From JBOGGN01 sp050744165 (lineage in GTDB: Bacteria; Actinomycetota; Acidimicrobiia; Acidimicrobiales; Palsa-688): 17,981 nt of DNA. Made by a program: the position numbers and the translations under genes. Position 1 is the stretch's first letter; each line of letters starts with the position of its first letter. The stretch covers positions 1 through 17,981 of the forward strand of contig JBOGGN010000276.1 in NCBI GenBank assembly GCA_050744165.1, read 5' to 3'. A model generated the notes under the pieces. That model was given only the letters and a program-made list of their open reading frames with translations. It was not told where the DNA came from and searched no databases. Shown here piece after piece: positions 1-7,385 of the stretch.

Positions 1-1
1 C

Positions 2-466
2 GGCCCGCCCGCCCTTCGGGCCCGCGACCGGCTAGCGGTCGGCGGCCAGACCGGCCTGCCGCCGGCCCCTCTCGACGTGCTGCCCCTCGCCACCATCAAG
101 CCCGACCCGACCCTGGAGCTGGTTCCCGGACCCCGGGACGACTGGTTCCCGGCTGGCACCCTCGAGGTGCTGAGCGGGACCCGCTGGATGGTCAGCCCCC
201 AGAGCAACCGCGTGGCCCTCCGCCTCCAAGGCCCGGCGCTCTCATCGCTCGGCCGAGGCGAGCTGCGGCCGGAGGGCCTCGTCACTGGCAGCGTGCAGGT
301 GCCCCCGGATGGCCAACCAGTGCTCTTCCTGAACGACCACCCGACCACCGGTGGCTACCCCGTCCTCGGCGTCGTCACCACCGCCTCGCTGGCCCTGGCC
401 GCCCAGGCTGCCCCGGGCACTACCGTCGCCTTCGCCATCCGACCGGTTCCCAACCTGTATGACTGA
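2..466 (+). CDS. pxpC: Biotin-dependent carboxyltransferase / 5-oxoprolinase subunit C (KipA/PxpC family), C-terminal part, 5' truncated by window
   Basis: The frame is open from the first bases of the window to the TGA at 464-466, so this is the last ~154 codons of a longer gene; a GTG at 77 is internal and not the start. The segment has the closing motifs of the AHS2/KipA carboxyltransferase domain: a SNR..LRLQGPAL strand, then GSVQVPPDGQPV, then TTGGYPVLGVV, and a final hydrophobic strand. In the family this subunit works with PxpA and PxpB in ATP-dependent cleavage of 5-oxoproline, or acts in related urea/allophanate-type carboxylases. The PxpB partner is expected upstream, outside the window. 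The end overlaps the next start codon by 8 bases, suggesting translational coupling. Function is assigned by motif recognition only; the urea-amidolyase-type alternative cannot be excluded from a fragment. Confidence 0.8.
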   Translation, partial: GPPALRARDRLAVGGQTGLPPAPLDVLPLATIKPDPTLELVPGPRDDWFPAGTLEVLSGTRWMVSPQSNRVALRLQGPALSSLGRGELRPEGLVTGSVQVPPDGQPVLFLNDHPTTGGYPVLGVVTTASLALAAQAAPGTTVAFAIRPVPNLYD

Positions 467-1109
467 CGACCCCACCACCCTGCCCGGCGACGACCCCGAC
501 ACCCTGCCCGCCGGCGACTTCTCGTCCTGGGTCGACGACCTCCGAGCCGCCCTCCGCGGCGAACGCCCGTCCGTGGTGCCCTGCAACGGCTGCGTCGCGT
601 GTTGCACCTCGTCCCAGTTCGTGCTGGTGGCACCCGACGAGACCGAGACACTGCGCCGGATCCCGAAGCGACTGCTCTTTCCGGCGCCTCGCCGGCCGCC
701 GGGGTACAAGGTGCTCGGCTACGACGAGCGGGGCCACTGCCCGATGCTGGTGGATGGCCGGTGCTCCATCTACGAGCACCGCCCTCGCACCTGCCGCACC
801 TACGACTGCCGGGTGTTTGCCGCCACGGGCCTCGATCCCGGCCCGGGCAAGGAGGCCATCGCCGAGCGGGCCCGACGATGGCGCTTCGACCCGCTCGCCA
901 GAGAGGCAGATGACCACCACCGGGCCGCCCGGGCGGCGGCCGCCTTCTTGGCGCGCCATCGCGGGGAACTCCCCGAGAACCTCGTCCCCGCCGACGCCAC
1001 CCAGCTGTCCGTTGTCGCGGTCCAGATCCACCACCTGTTTCTTGCGCCCGGAGCGCCCGATTTGGAGGTCGTGCGAAAGGAGCTGGCGGCGCTCGAACGG
1101 TTGAATTAG
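459..1109 (+). CDS. YkgJ-family cysteine-cluster protein (putative Zn/Fe-chelating)
   Basis: 216 residues. The ATG at 459 lies inside the end of the upstream carboxyltransferase gene (8-base overlap), so translational coupling is likely; the open frame reaches further upstream but would overlap that gene extensively. Residues 42-49 form the CxxCxxCC cluster (Cys42, 45, 48, 49), followed by Cys94, Cys102 in GRCSIYEHRPRTCR, Cys112 and Cys117. This eight-cysteine arrangement is the signature of the YkgJ/UPF0153 family, thought to bind zinc or an Fe-S cluster; no reaction is established. The C-terminal ~90 residues are helical, charged and Ala-rich. No signal peptide or membrane segment is seen, so it is probably cytoplasmic. 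Any functional link with the 5-oxoprolinase-type gene is inferred from the overlap only. Confidence 0.85.
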   Translation: MTDDPTTLPGDDPDTLPAGDFSSWVDDLRAALRGERPSVVPCNGCVACCTSSQFVLVAPDETETLRRIPKRLLFPAPRRPPGYKVLGYDERGHCPMLVDGRCSIYEHRPRTCRTYDCRVFAATGLDPGPGKEAIAERARRWRFDPLAREADDHHRAARAAAAFLARHRGELPENLVPADATQLSVVAVQIHHLFLAPGAPDLEVVRKELAALERLN

Positions 1110-1130
1110 TGGGGTGTGGAAATAGGGAGC

Positions 1131-1151
1131 GGCGCCCGGTCTTCAGGCGCC
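1131..1151. terminator. Possible bidirectional terminator hairpin
   Basis: GGCGCC at 1131-1136 and again at 1146-1151 can pair across a 9-base loop between two convergent genes (stops at 1109 and 1170). There is no T-run, so it is only a plausible actinobacterial-type terminator. Confidence 0.35.
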
Positions 1152-1169
1152 TGCCTGTGAAGAAAAGTC

Positions 1170-2192
1170 CTACGCCGGCAGGTGGGCCGGCAGCCCGAAA
1201 TCGGGGAAAAGGTCCTCCGGATTCAAGAAGGAATGGATTCCTGATACCCGGTTCCCCGACGTTTCGATGACCATCAGGGCCCACGGCATAAGACCGCCCT
1301 GCGGATCGGGTTTGTAGTGCCCGAACGCGGGGCTGCCATTTGCTGGCACGGGAATCAGGACCGATCCGCGGCAGGCGTGGCCCGGCCCCACCAGAAACCG
1401 TGCGATATCCGCGGGCCCCTGCATCCACATGGCAAAAGGTGGCATCGACTGGACGGCGTCGTCGTGGAGCAGGCTGACGAGCTGCTCGATGTCGTAGCGC
1501 TGGAACGCGTCCACGAAGCGGTTCAAGAGGTCATCTTGGTCGGCGTCGACGGCAGCCGCGGGCGCGGCGGCCGGCGCCGGCGAGGAGGCGTCCACCGAGG
1601 CCAGCGTGGCCCGGGCCCGTTGCAGGGCGCTGTTCACCGCGGCCACAGTCGTGCCCAGCAGCTCCGCCACCTCCGATGCCTGCCAGCGCAGGACCTGGCA
1701 CAGGATGAGGACCGAGCGCTGGCGGGCGGGAAGATGTTGGAGCGCGGCCACGAACGCCAGCCGGATGCTGTCTCGCAGCGCCGCCACCTCGGCCGGGTCG
1801 GCCTCGACGGGCAGCACCCGGTCATCGGCGATCGGCGATACCCAGGAGCCCTCAGGCAGCATCGTCTCCAGCGACGACTCGACCGGGGGCCGGGACGGGC
1901 CCATCTCCATGGGCCGGGCCCGGCGCTGGCTGCTCAGTAGCTGGTCGAGGCACACGTTGGTGGCGATGCGGTAGAGCCATGACCGCGGGGCCGAGCGCCC
2001 CTCGAAGCCGTCCCCCGCCTTCCACGCCCGCACCATGGTCTCCTGGACGGCGTCGTCGGCATCCGACGACGACCCGAGCATCCGGTAGCAGTAGCCCGTC
2101 AGTTGCCGGCGGTAGTCCTCGGGGTCGAACCCGACGCCGCCCACTCCAACTACGCCGTCCCCAACGGCGATCGTGTCGCGCCGCACAGCCAT
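1170..2192 (-). CDS. ECF-type RNA polymerase sigma factor with C-terminal SnoaL-like domain (SigG-like)
   Basis: 340 residues from the ATG at 2192. The start is chosen because the longer frame would cross the divergent gene at 2251, and because TAGGGT lies exactly 7 bases upstream (leaderless pattern). Region sigma-2 spans about 30-95 (LTGYCYRMLG, DADDAVQETMVRAWK, SWLYRIATNVCLDQL). Region sigma-4 spans about 145-200 (LQHLPARQRSVLIL..., then an HTH TTVAAVNSALQRAR). An Ala/Pro linker at 204-216 leads to a SnoaL/NTF2-like domain at about 220-335. That tail is typical of SigG/TIGR02960-type ECF factors, where it is thought to modulate activity in place of an anti-sigma factor; none is encoded next to it. 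It should direct core RNA polymerase to a specific regulon, which cannot be named from here. Confidence 0.9.
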   Translation of the reverse strand: MAVRRDTIAVGDGVVGVGGVGFDPEDYRRQLTGYCYRMLGSSSDADDAVQETMVRAWKAGDGFEGRSAPRSWLYRIATNVCLDQLLSSQRRARPMEMGPSRPPVESSLETMLPEGSWVSPIADDRVLPVEADPAEVAALRDSIRLAFVAALQHLPARQRSVLILCQVLRWQASEVAELLGTTVAAVNSALQRARATLASVDASSPAPAAAPAAAVDADQDDLLNRFVDAFQRYDIEQLVSLLHDDAVQSMPPFAMWMQGPADIARFLVGPGHACRGSVLIPVPANGSPAFGHYKPDPQGGLMPWALMVIETSGNRVSGIHSFLNPEDLFPDFGLPAHLPA

Positions 2193-2199
2193 CGACGCG

Positions 2200-2205
2200 A
2201 CCCTA
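2200..2205 (-). promoter_or_regulatory. -10 box (TAGGGT) of the sigma factor gene, leaderless pattern
   Basis: Minus-strand TAGGGT ends 7 bases before the ATG at 2192, placing the transcript start at or next to the start codon. No good -35 is seen, and the divergent gene begins only 58 bp away at 2251. Confidence 0.4.
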
Positions 2206-2250
2206 CCCGCACCGCCGCCACGATGCCGCGAACGCGGCCAGACTCGATCC

Positions 2251-2649
2251 ATGGTGACCATTGACGACGTGCGCGCCGTGGCGAGGGAGCTGCCCCGCTC
2301 GTACGAGGCGCTGGTGCGCGACCGGGTCAAGTGGCGGGTCGGCCGTATCGTGTACCTGGCCTTCTCGCGAGACGAGACGCTCATGGGCTTCGCCTTCCCG
2401 CGAGACCAGCGCGAGGCGCTGGTGGCCGCGGAGCCCGCCAAGTTCTTGATGCCGCTGAAGTCAGACCTCCGCTACCAGTGGGTCCGGGCGCGCCTCGCCG
2501 CCCTCGAGACAGAGGAGATGCGGGAGCTGGTGGTCGACGCCTGGACGATGGCCGTGCCGAAGGGCGTCGCCGCCGCCTACCTCGCGAGCGGCGCCGCTAG
2601 CGGGGAAGCTCAGCCGGGCGAAACCGCACCGGGAACGGCCACTCGGTGA
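2251..2649 (+). CDS. MmcQ/YjbR family protein
   Basis: 132 residues. The ATG at 2251 gives the normal family length and beginning (MVTIDDVRAVAREL); an upstream in-frame ATG at 2173 would run into the divergent sigma factor gene. Features are a short N-terminal helix, a KWRVGRIVYLAFSRD strand pair at 28-41, LMGFAFPRDQREAL at 44-57, and the closing YQWVRARL...ELVVDAW...VPKGV. This matches the MmcQ/YjbR (DUF419, CyaY-like fold) family, which is widespread with no established biochemical role, possibly DNA-binding. It is cytoplasmic. The last 53 bases overlap the end of the convergent Uma2-like gene, and residues beyond about 110 (Ala/Gly/Thr-rich) look like a non-conserved tail created by that overlap. 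Confidence 0.85.
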   Translation: MVTIDDVRAVARELPRSYEALVRDRVKWRVGRIVYLAFSRDETLMGFAFPRDQREALVAAEPAKFLMPLKSDLRYQWVRARLAALETEEMRELVVDAWTMAVPKGVAAAYLASGAASGEAQPGETAPGTATR

Positions 2650-3148
2650 CGAACTCCTCATCGCCCGCCACCTCGGCTTCGACCTGGTAGCGGCCGCCGG
2701 CCAGCCGCAGCGCCACGATTGACGGCTCGACGGGGTCGACCATCCAGTAGGCAGGCACCTCGAGCCGCTCGTACAGCGCCCGCTTGAGGGCAGTGTCCAA
2801 CAGGGGACGGGATGGGGAAAGGACCTCGACCACCAGCAATGGCGTCGCCGAAGGGCCGAGCGGCCCCTTCGGATCGACATCGGCGAGGCGCATCACCAAA
2901 AGATCGGGCTCGACGAGTCCGCCGTCGGGGTGCTTCCAGTCGAAGGGCGCGGCGACCGCCCGGGTGTCGGGTGTTTCCGCGGCCAGGAGGATGGCCGCCA
3001 GTCGCAGTTGTGCCCGTTGGTGGGCGTAGTTGGGTGCCGGCGTCACGATGAGGCAACCCCCGATGATCTCGCGGCGGTAGCCGTCATCCGGCATGGCCTC
3101 CAGGTCGTCGTAATGGAACGGCCCGGCCGGGCGAATCATCAGCGTCAT
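2597..3148 (-). CDS. Uma2-family (DUF820) putative restriction-endonuclease-fold protein
   Basis: 183 residues. The ATG at 3148 is supported by a minus-strand TAGTCT box exactly 7 bases upstream. The protein has the Uma2 plan: an N-terminal YDDLEAMPDDG..YRREIIGG segment, then EPDLLVMR with Asp82, VVEVLSPSR with Glu108, and LKRALYERLEVPAYWMVDP with Lys122. Asp82, Glu108 and a downstream Lys are the PD-(D/E)XK-like active-site pattern; the usual 'E.I.GEL' strand is present as EIIGGCL. The family is common in Cyanobacteria and Actinobacteria, often in many copies, and its natural role is not established. It stands alone, with no methylase or antitoxin beside it, and overlaps the convergent MmcQ gene by 53 bp. 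Confidence 0.85.
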   Translation of the reverse strand: MTLMIRPAGPFHYDDLEAMPDDGYRREIIGGCLIVTPAPNYAHQRAQLRLAAILLAAETPDTRAVAAPFDWKHPDGGLVEPDLLVMRLADVDPKGPLGPSATPLLVVEVLSPSRPLLDTALKRALYERLEVPAYWMVDPVEPSIVALRLAGGRYQVEAEVAGDEEFVTEWPFPVRFRPAELPR

Positions 3149-3155
3149 CGGAATG

Positions 3156-3161
3156 AGACTA
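3156..3161 (-). promoter_or_regulatory. -10 box (TAGTCT), leaderless pattern, Uma2-like gene
   Basis: Minus-strand TAGTCT, a good TANNNT match, is followed by 7 bases and then the ATG at 3148. It lies only a few bases before the stop of the upstream oxidoreductase gene at 3170, so the Uma2 gene probably has its own promoter. Confidence 0.45.
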
Positions 3162-3169
3162 CATCAAAC

Positions 3170-4117
3170 TCATGCTACCTGTCGGGCGACTTCGCCCAGA
3201 ACGGCGACCATGTCGACGTCTTGGTGGAGCTGGTGCTGGAGCATGACCCGCTGCACCCCGGCCGCCTCAAGCTCGTGGAGCCGTTCGGCGGCCTGCTCGA
3301 CGGTGCCCCACACCCCGAGACCGGCGTTGTCCGCCAGCCAGGCGTCCTCGGACCCGCTCTCGCCTTGGTGGTCCATCACCCGGCGCGCCCGGGCCCGCAG
3401 GTCGGCCACGTCGCTTCCTACCAGGCCGCCGGTCATGAGCGAGAACACCAACGTCGCCGGGTCCCGCCCCGCCTCCTGCCACGCCGTGGCGGCCACCGCC
3501 CGCCGGGACCGGCACTCCTCCGGGGTGGCGAACACGGTGTTGTACTCGTCGGCCCAGCGGGCCGCGATGGCGGCGCTGCGCCGGCCCCCGTGTCCGCCGA
3601 CGATCACGTTGGGCTGGGGTTGTTGCACCGGCTTGGGCAGCGCCTGCAGCCCTTCGGTGCGGTAGTGGCGGCCGGCGAAGTCGAGGGTGGCCGAGCGCCA
3701 CGAGCGGCACACGATCTCGATCTGCTCCTCCAGGATCTCCAGCCGCTCACCTTGGGACGGAAACGGGAACCCATACGCCGTGTGCTCCGGCTCGTGCCAC
3801 CCGGCACCGATGCCGAGCTCGGCGCGGCCGCTGGAGATGTGGTCGACGGTGACGACCATCTTGGCCAGCACCGACGGGTGGCGAAAGGTCGCCGGCGACA
3901 CCAACGTGCCCAACCGGATCCGGCTGGTGGCCTGAGCCAGCGCCGCCAACGTTGCCCAGGCGTCGAGCGAACCCCGTTCGGGGTGGCCCTGCACCGACAG
4001 GTAATGGTCGGAGCGGAACAGCGCATCCAGGCCCGCCTCGTCGCACGCCCGGGCCAGCGCCAGCCACTCCGCCCAGGTCACGTCCTCTTGGCCTTCGACC
4101 ATCAAGCACACTCGCAT
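3170..4117 (-). CDS. LLM-class (luciferase-like) F420-dependent oxidoreductase
   Basis: 315 residues from the ATG at 4117; a second in-frame ATG at 4138 would add seven residues, but TAACGT 8 bases before 4117 favours the shorter form. The sequence is a bacterial-luciferase TIM barrel: MRVCLMVEG strand, RACDEAGLDALFRSDHY, RIRLGTLVSPATFRHPSVLAKM, then SSGRAELGIGAGW, and a mid-protein PNVIVGGHG strand. These are the marks of the actinobacterial F420-dependent TIGR03560-type subfamily. It probably transfers a hydride between reduced F420 (or FMN) and an unknown substrate in the cytoplasm. The neighbours do not reveal a pathway: a Uma2-like gene follows and an unrelated membrane protein lies divergently upstream. 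No F420-synthesis gene is present here, so cofactor choice is inferred from the family. Confidence 0.88.
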   Translation of the reverse strand: MRVCLMVEGQEDVTWAEWLALARACDEAGLDALFRSDHYLSVQGHPERGSLDAWATLAALAQATSRIRLGTLVSPATFRHPSVLAKMVVTVDHISSGRAELGIGAGWHEPEHTAYGFPFPSQGERLEILEEQIEIVCRSWRSATLDFAGRHYRTEGLQALPKPVQQPQPNVIVGGHGGRRSAAIAARWADEYNTVFATPEECRSRRAVAATAWQEAGRDPATLVFSLMTGGLVGSDVADLRARARRVMDHQGESGSEDAWLADNAGLGVWGTVEQAAERLHELEAAGVQRVMLQHQLHQDVDMVAVLGEVARQVA

Positions 4118-4125
4118 CGGGGTCG

Positions 4126-4131
4126 ACGTTA
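4126..4131 (-). promoter_or_regulatory. -10-like box (TAACGT) of the oxidoreductase gene
   Basis: Minus-strand TAACGT lies 8 bases before the ATG at 4117. If used, the alternative ATG at 4138 would fall upstream of the transcript start. No convincing -35 is seen. Confidence 0.35.
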
Positions 4132-4259
4132 CGAGCATGACGAGGCAACACCGCCGGGCCGGCCTCTCGGGACTCCCGACATGCATCAGCACGGGTGCCA
4201 GCTCGACGAACCCAACCCCGGAGAACTCGCCTTTACAGTGGCCGCCCGGAGGTGCTGGC

Positions 4260-4652
4260 GTGGCTTTGGGTGCGGTCTTGTTTGCCATCGTGACGGTGTT
4301 GGTCGGCGTGTTCGTGCTCGGCGACGTGGTCGGCCCGCCCGGCGCCGGGGTCAAGCGACTGGCCGCGACCCACGTGTGCGTCGCGGTCGGCGGCGTCGCC
4401 TTGTTGCTGGTCGCCCTGGTCAACACCAGCCGGGGCACCGCCTGGATCAGTTTCGCCGCCTTGGTGGCCGCGGCCGCGGTCGGCTTGGCCACCTTGACCG
4501 TGAACCGCCCGCCGGGGGAGGACATCACGCCGGAGGTGCGCAAGCAGCAGGGCCACCTGCCGCTCCCGGTCGTCGTGATCCACGGCGCCGCCGCCCTGTT
4601 CACACTGGTCCTCGTGCTGGCCGCCGCGGCCAGCTCCGGCGCCATCCACTGA
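4260..4652 (+). CDS. Small four-helix integral membrane protein, function unknown
   Basis: 130 residues. The GTG at 4260 is chosen because GGAGG at 4248-4252 lies 7 bases upstream and the first transmembrane helix begins immediately; the longer open frame back to 4137 gives a Pro/Ser-rich, non-coding-looking extension. Four hydrophobic segments are predicted at about 3-20, 36-54, 61-80 and 102-124, separated by a GPPGAGVKR loop, a short NTSRGT turn, and a polar loop with EDITPEVRKQQGH at 87-99. I do not recognise the family. It is transcribed away from the oxidoreductase gene and stands alone, with no partner gene to suggest a role. Confidence 0.7.
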   Translation: MALGAVLFAIVTVLVGVFVLGDVVGPPGAGVKRLAATHVCVAVGGVALLLVALVNTSRGTAWISFAALVAAAAVGLATLTVNRPPGEDITPEVRKQQGHLPLPVVVIHGAAALFTLVLVLAAAASSGAIH

Positions 4653-4809
4653 TCGCCGATATTCCTTTCCCACGACCCTGCACTTCGAGGACTACAGCGA
4701 CGACGACCTGTGCTCTATCGACCCGGTCGATGTGCGGGCCGTCAACCCCAAGTCGCCCCCCGACAGCGGCCCCATGGGGTTGTACCTGCAGGAAAAGCCC
4801 GGTCGGCGC
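4651..4809 (+). other. Coding-like fragment without a start codon (possible gene remnant)
   Basis: Between the membrane protein stop and the end of zwf, one frame reads with strong GC preference at third positions and a natural composition (for example LHFEDYSDDDLCSIDPVDVR, then PPDSGPMGLYLQEKP). No ATG, GTG or TTG opens it before a GTG at 4732, and it dissolves into Arg-rich sequence after about 4800. It may be the remnant of a decayed gene or a small gene with an unusual start. I cannot name a family. Confidence 0.25.
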
Positions 4810-4838
4810 CGTTGGGGCAGGGGGGCGGTTCAGCGTCA

Positions 4839-4860
4839 GCGGGCCCTGCACAAGGCCCGC
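4839..4860. terminator. Hairpin between convergent genes, possible terminator
   Basis: GCGGGCC at 4839-4845 pairs perfectly with GGCCCGC at 4854-4860 around an 8-base loop, shortly after the 3' end of zwf (minus strand). There is no T-run. Confidence 0.4.
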
Positions 4861-4900
4861 TCCGACGGCTGCGGCCCGTGTTCGGGAGCGGTCAGGCGGT

Positions 4901-6409
4901 TCAGGATAAGCGGGCGGTGCGCCAGGCCCGCTCGAACGGGAGCCGCCAATGGTGCGGGGCGATCAGCTGGTTCATGGCGTCGGGACCCCACGAGCCCTGG
5001 GGGTAGGGCTGCACGGGTGGCGGATGTTCGAGCAACGGGGTGGACACCTCCCAGAGCCGCTCGATGCCGTCGGCGCTGTTGAACAGGGTGTGGTCGCCGC
5101 TCATGGCGTCGTGGATCAGCCGCTCGTAGGCTTCCAGCACCTCGCCCTCGTAGCTGGTCTCCTGGAGGGCGAACTGGAGGCTCAACTTGTCGAGCTTCAT
5201 GCCCGGGCCGGGGCGCTTCCCGTAAAACGACAGGGACAACTTGGAGGAGTCGGCCAAATCGAAGGTCAGGTGGTCGGGGCCTTTCTTGCCGACCCCCGAA
5301 TCGAGCGGGAACATGCTGCGAGGCGGCTCCCGGAAGGCGATCGAGATGATGCGGGCGCCCTCGGCCATGCGCTTGCCGGTGCGCAAGAAGAACGGCACCC
5401 CGGCCCACCGCCAGTTGTCGATGGTGCACTTCAGGGCCACAAAGGTCTCGGTGTCCGAGTCGGGGGCCACCCCGGGCGTGTCGCGATAACCGTCGTACTG
5501 GCCCCGCACCACGTCGGCGGGGTTGATCGGGCACAAGGAACGGAAGACCTTGTTCTTCTCCTCGCTGATGGCCTTCGGTTCGAGGGCGGTGGGGGGCTCC
5601 ATCGCCATAAACGCCAGGATCTGCAGCAGGTGCGTCACCACCATGTCCCGGAAAGCGCCGGTGGCGTCGTAGAACAGGCCCCGGTCACCGACCGACAGCG
5701 TCTCGGGGACGTCGATCTGGACGTGTTCGATGTGGTCGCGGTTCCAGATGGGCTCGAACAAGCCGTTGGCGAAGCGAAAGGCGAGGATGTTCTGGGCCGC
5801 CTCCTTCCCCAGGAAATGGTCGATGCGGTACACCTGGGATTCGTCGAACACCTCGTGGACGGCATCGTTGAGCGCCTTGGCGGAGGCCAGGTCGGTGCCG
5901 AAGGGCTTCTCCATGATGATGCTGGCCCGCTCGACCAGGTTGGCTCGGGCCAGGGTCTGGACCACCGCCCGGGCCGCGGCGGGCGGCACGCTCAGGTAGT
6001 GGAGGCGTCGGATCTCGGCACCCGGCGACGCCGCCCGGAGGGCCGCTTCGGCATCGGCCACGGCTTGAGCAAGGGCATCGGGCCCGGCGCTCTGGGGGAC
6101 GTAGTGGAGATCGGCGGCGAACTTTTCCCACTCCTGCGGGTTGACCGTGACCCGGCAGAACTCGTCGCAGGCGCCGCGGACGTGGTTGCGGAACTCGTCG
6201 TCGTCGAAATCTTCCAGCGACGTTGCGATCACGCGGACCTCGGGGAGGAGACCGGCCTGGTCGAGGTGCACGATCCCGGGCAGCAGTTTTCGGCGGGCCA
6301 GATCGCCGGTCGCCCCGAACAGCACCAGCACGTGGGGCGGCAGCGGGGCCAGGGCGGTGGGGGCCGCGATGGGGGCCGTGGTGGCGGTGGCGGTGGTGGC
6401 GGTCGCCAT
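4901..6409 (-). CDS. zwf: Glucose-6-phosphate 1-dehydrogenase
   Basis: 502 residues, normal length. It oxidises glucose-6-phosphate to 6-phosphogluconolactone with NADP, the entry step of the oxidative pentose phosphate pathway, in the cytoplasm. The nucleotide-binding loop FGATGDLARRKL is at 31-42, EKPFG at 167-171, and the active-site signature RIDHFLGKE at 195-203, which contains the catalytic His. Typical C-terminal motifs follow (WAGVPFFLRTGKRM; YERLIHDAMSGDHTLF). The first ~24 residues are a low-complexity Ala/Thr/Pro tail not expected in the family. The ATG at 6409 directly abuts the stop of the upstream amidotransferase-like gene (0 bp gap), with GAGGTGG ahead of it serving as a ribosome site, so the two are cotranscribed. 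No tal, gnd, opcA or pgl gene is adjacent, unlike the common actinobacterial arrangement. Confidence 0.97.
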   Translation of the reverse strand: MATATTATATTAPIAAPTALAPLPPHVLVLFGATGDLARRKLLPGIVHLDQAGLLPEVRVIATSLEDFDDDEFRNHVRGACDEFCRVTVNPQEWEKFAADLHYVPQSAGPDALAQAVADAEAALRAASPGAEIRRLHYLSVPPAAARAVVQTLARANLVERASIIMEKPFGTDLASAKALNDAVHEVFDESQVYRIDHFLGKEAAQNILAFRFANGLFEPIWNRDHIEHVQIDVPETLSVGDRGLFYDATGAFRDMVVTHLLQILAFMAMEPPTALEPKAISEEKNKVFRSLCPINPADVVRGQYDGYRDTPGVAPDSDTETFVALKCTIDNWRWAGVPFFLRTGKRMAEGARIISIAFREPPRSMFPLDSGVGKKGPDHLTFDLADSSKLSLSFYGKRPGPGMKLDKLSLQFALQETSYEGEVLEAYERLIHDAMSGDHTLFNSADGIERLWEVSTPLLEHPPPVQPYPQGSWGPDAMNQLIAPHHWRLPFERAWRTARLS

Positions 6410-7174
6410 TCAGGCCACCTCGTCCACGACGGCTGCCGGCGGGAAGCCCGCGGGGACGGACGGGACTGGGCGGCGGGCGGCGGCTGCCCGGGCCAGCCAC
6501 GCGAACAACTGGGCGTGGGGGGCGATGTCGAGCAGGCCCTCGGGATGCCATTGGACGGCCAGCACCGGCGACCCGTCGCTCGTTTCCACCGCCTCGACGA
6601 TCCCGTCGGGCGCCCATGCCACCGGCAGCAGGCCCTCGCCGACGCGCTCAATGGCCTGGTGGTGGACCGAGTTCACGCCGACCTCCGTACGGCCCAGGAT
6701 CTCCGACAGCCGGCTGCCCGGTGCAATGGCGACCTGGTGCACCTTGTCGTGGTCATGCTGGCGCTGGCGGTGGTTGACGGTGGTCGCGGGGAGGTGCTGG
6801 ATCAGGCTGCCGGCGGCGGCCACGTTGAGCAGTTGCTCGCCGCGGCAGATGCCGAGCACGGGCAAGGGCGGATCCAGCTGGCGGGCAGCGGCGAGAAGCG
6901 CCACCTCCCACGCGTCGCGGGCCGGCTGAACATCGTAAACCTCGGGCACCGGGTGCTGGTGGTAGCGCTCCGGGTCGACGTCGCCACCGCCGGTGAACAA
7001 CAGGCCGTCGAACTGGGCAGCCATCTCCGGTGCCTCGTCGGGGTTGAGCGTGGGCACGACCAGCGGCAACCCGCCGGCGCCGATCACGGCGGCGACGTAC
7101 CAGCGGTTGACCCGGTCAATGGGACGCTCGTCGTACAACGCGGGAGCGCTGGTGATGCCGATTCGGGGCCGCAT
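6410..7174 (-). CDS. Class-I glutamine amidotransferase-like hydrolase (peptidase C26, gamma-glutamyl-GABA hydrolase type)
   Basis: 254 residues. The fold is a C26/PuuD-like hydrolase. TGGGDVDPERY is at 61-71, the nucleophile elbow GICRGEQLLNV holds Cys110, an NSVHHQA segment is at 168-174, and the catalytic dyad sits in VQWHPEG (His210, Glu212). In the family these enzymes cleave gamma-glutamyl amides such as gamma-glutamyl-GABA, releasing glutamate. There are no other putrescine-utilisation genes nearby, so the substrate is unknown. The ATG at 7174 is preceded on the minus strand by TAGACT (9 bases away). It is the first gene of a two-gene unit with zwf, which it abuts exactly; that linkage is unusual and has no obvious metabolic reason. 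The last ~25 residues are a Pro/Ala-rich tail. Confidence 0.88.
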   Translation of the reverse strand: MRPRIGITSAPALYDERPIDRVNRWYVAAVIGAGGLPLVVPTLNPDEAPEMAAQFDGLLFTGGGDVDPERYHQHPVPEVYDVQPARDAWEVALLAAARQLDPPLPVLGICRGEQLLNVAAAGSLIQHLPATTVNHRQRQHDHDKVHQVAIAPGSRLSEILGRTEVGVNSVHHQAIERVGEGLLPVAWAPDGIVEAVETSDGSPVLAVQWHPEGLLDIAPHAQLFAWLARAAAARRPVPSVPAGFPPAAVVDEVA

Positions 7175-7183
7175 GCACGCACG

Positions 7184-7189
7184 AGTCTA
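7184..7189 (-). promoter_or_regulatory. -10 box (TAGACT) of the amidotransferase-zwf unit
   Basis: Minus-strand TAGACT is followed by 9 bases and the ATG at 7174, giving a leaderless or nearly leaderless transcript. The -35 is not clear. Confidence 0.35.
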
Positions 7190-7337
7190 CGGGTCCCCTC
7201 CGGCTGCCGAGGAACGTGCGACGCAGCCTTGGCAGGCGATCCTCACGACGATCAAACGAGTTTTGGCTCGCCGACGTGGCGACGGTGTGAGGACCAAGCG
7301 CCTGGCGGGGGGGCGACCAGACGTACCGCAGGTAGCC

Positions 7338-7382
7338 GTCAACCGCGTGTTGACAAGACGCGTTCGTCAACGTAGAGTTGAC
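7338..7382 (+). promoter_or_regulatory. Leaderless sigma-A type promoter with two identical palindromic operators
   Basis: A full -35 TTGACA (7350-7355) and -10 TAGAGT (7373-7378) are separated by exactly 17 bases, and the ATG at 7386 follows the -10 by 7 bases, so the mRNA should start at the start codon. Two perfect palindromes GTCAAC-N5-GTTGAC lie at 7338-7354 and 7366-7382, 28 bp apart. The first overlaps the -35 and the second covers the -10. A dimeric repressor binding both sites would block the polymerase; the HTH protein encoded directly downstream is the obvious candidate (autoregulation, inferred). Confidence 0.75.
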
Positions 7383-7385
7383 GGC

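Noticed and set aside
2930..4909. 659-codon open frame on the plus strand
   Set aside because: It is antisense to the luciferase-like oxidoreductase and Uma2 genes; its composition is His/Arg/Gly-rich with no domain. It is a shadow produced by high GC.
4949..7375. 808-codon open frame on the plus strand
   Set aside because: It mirrors zwf and the amidotransferase-like gene exactly; the real genes on the other strand have complete family motifs.
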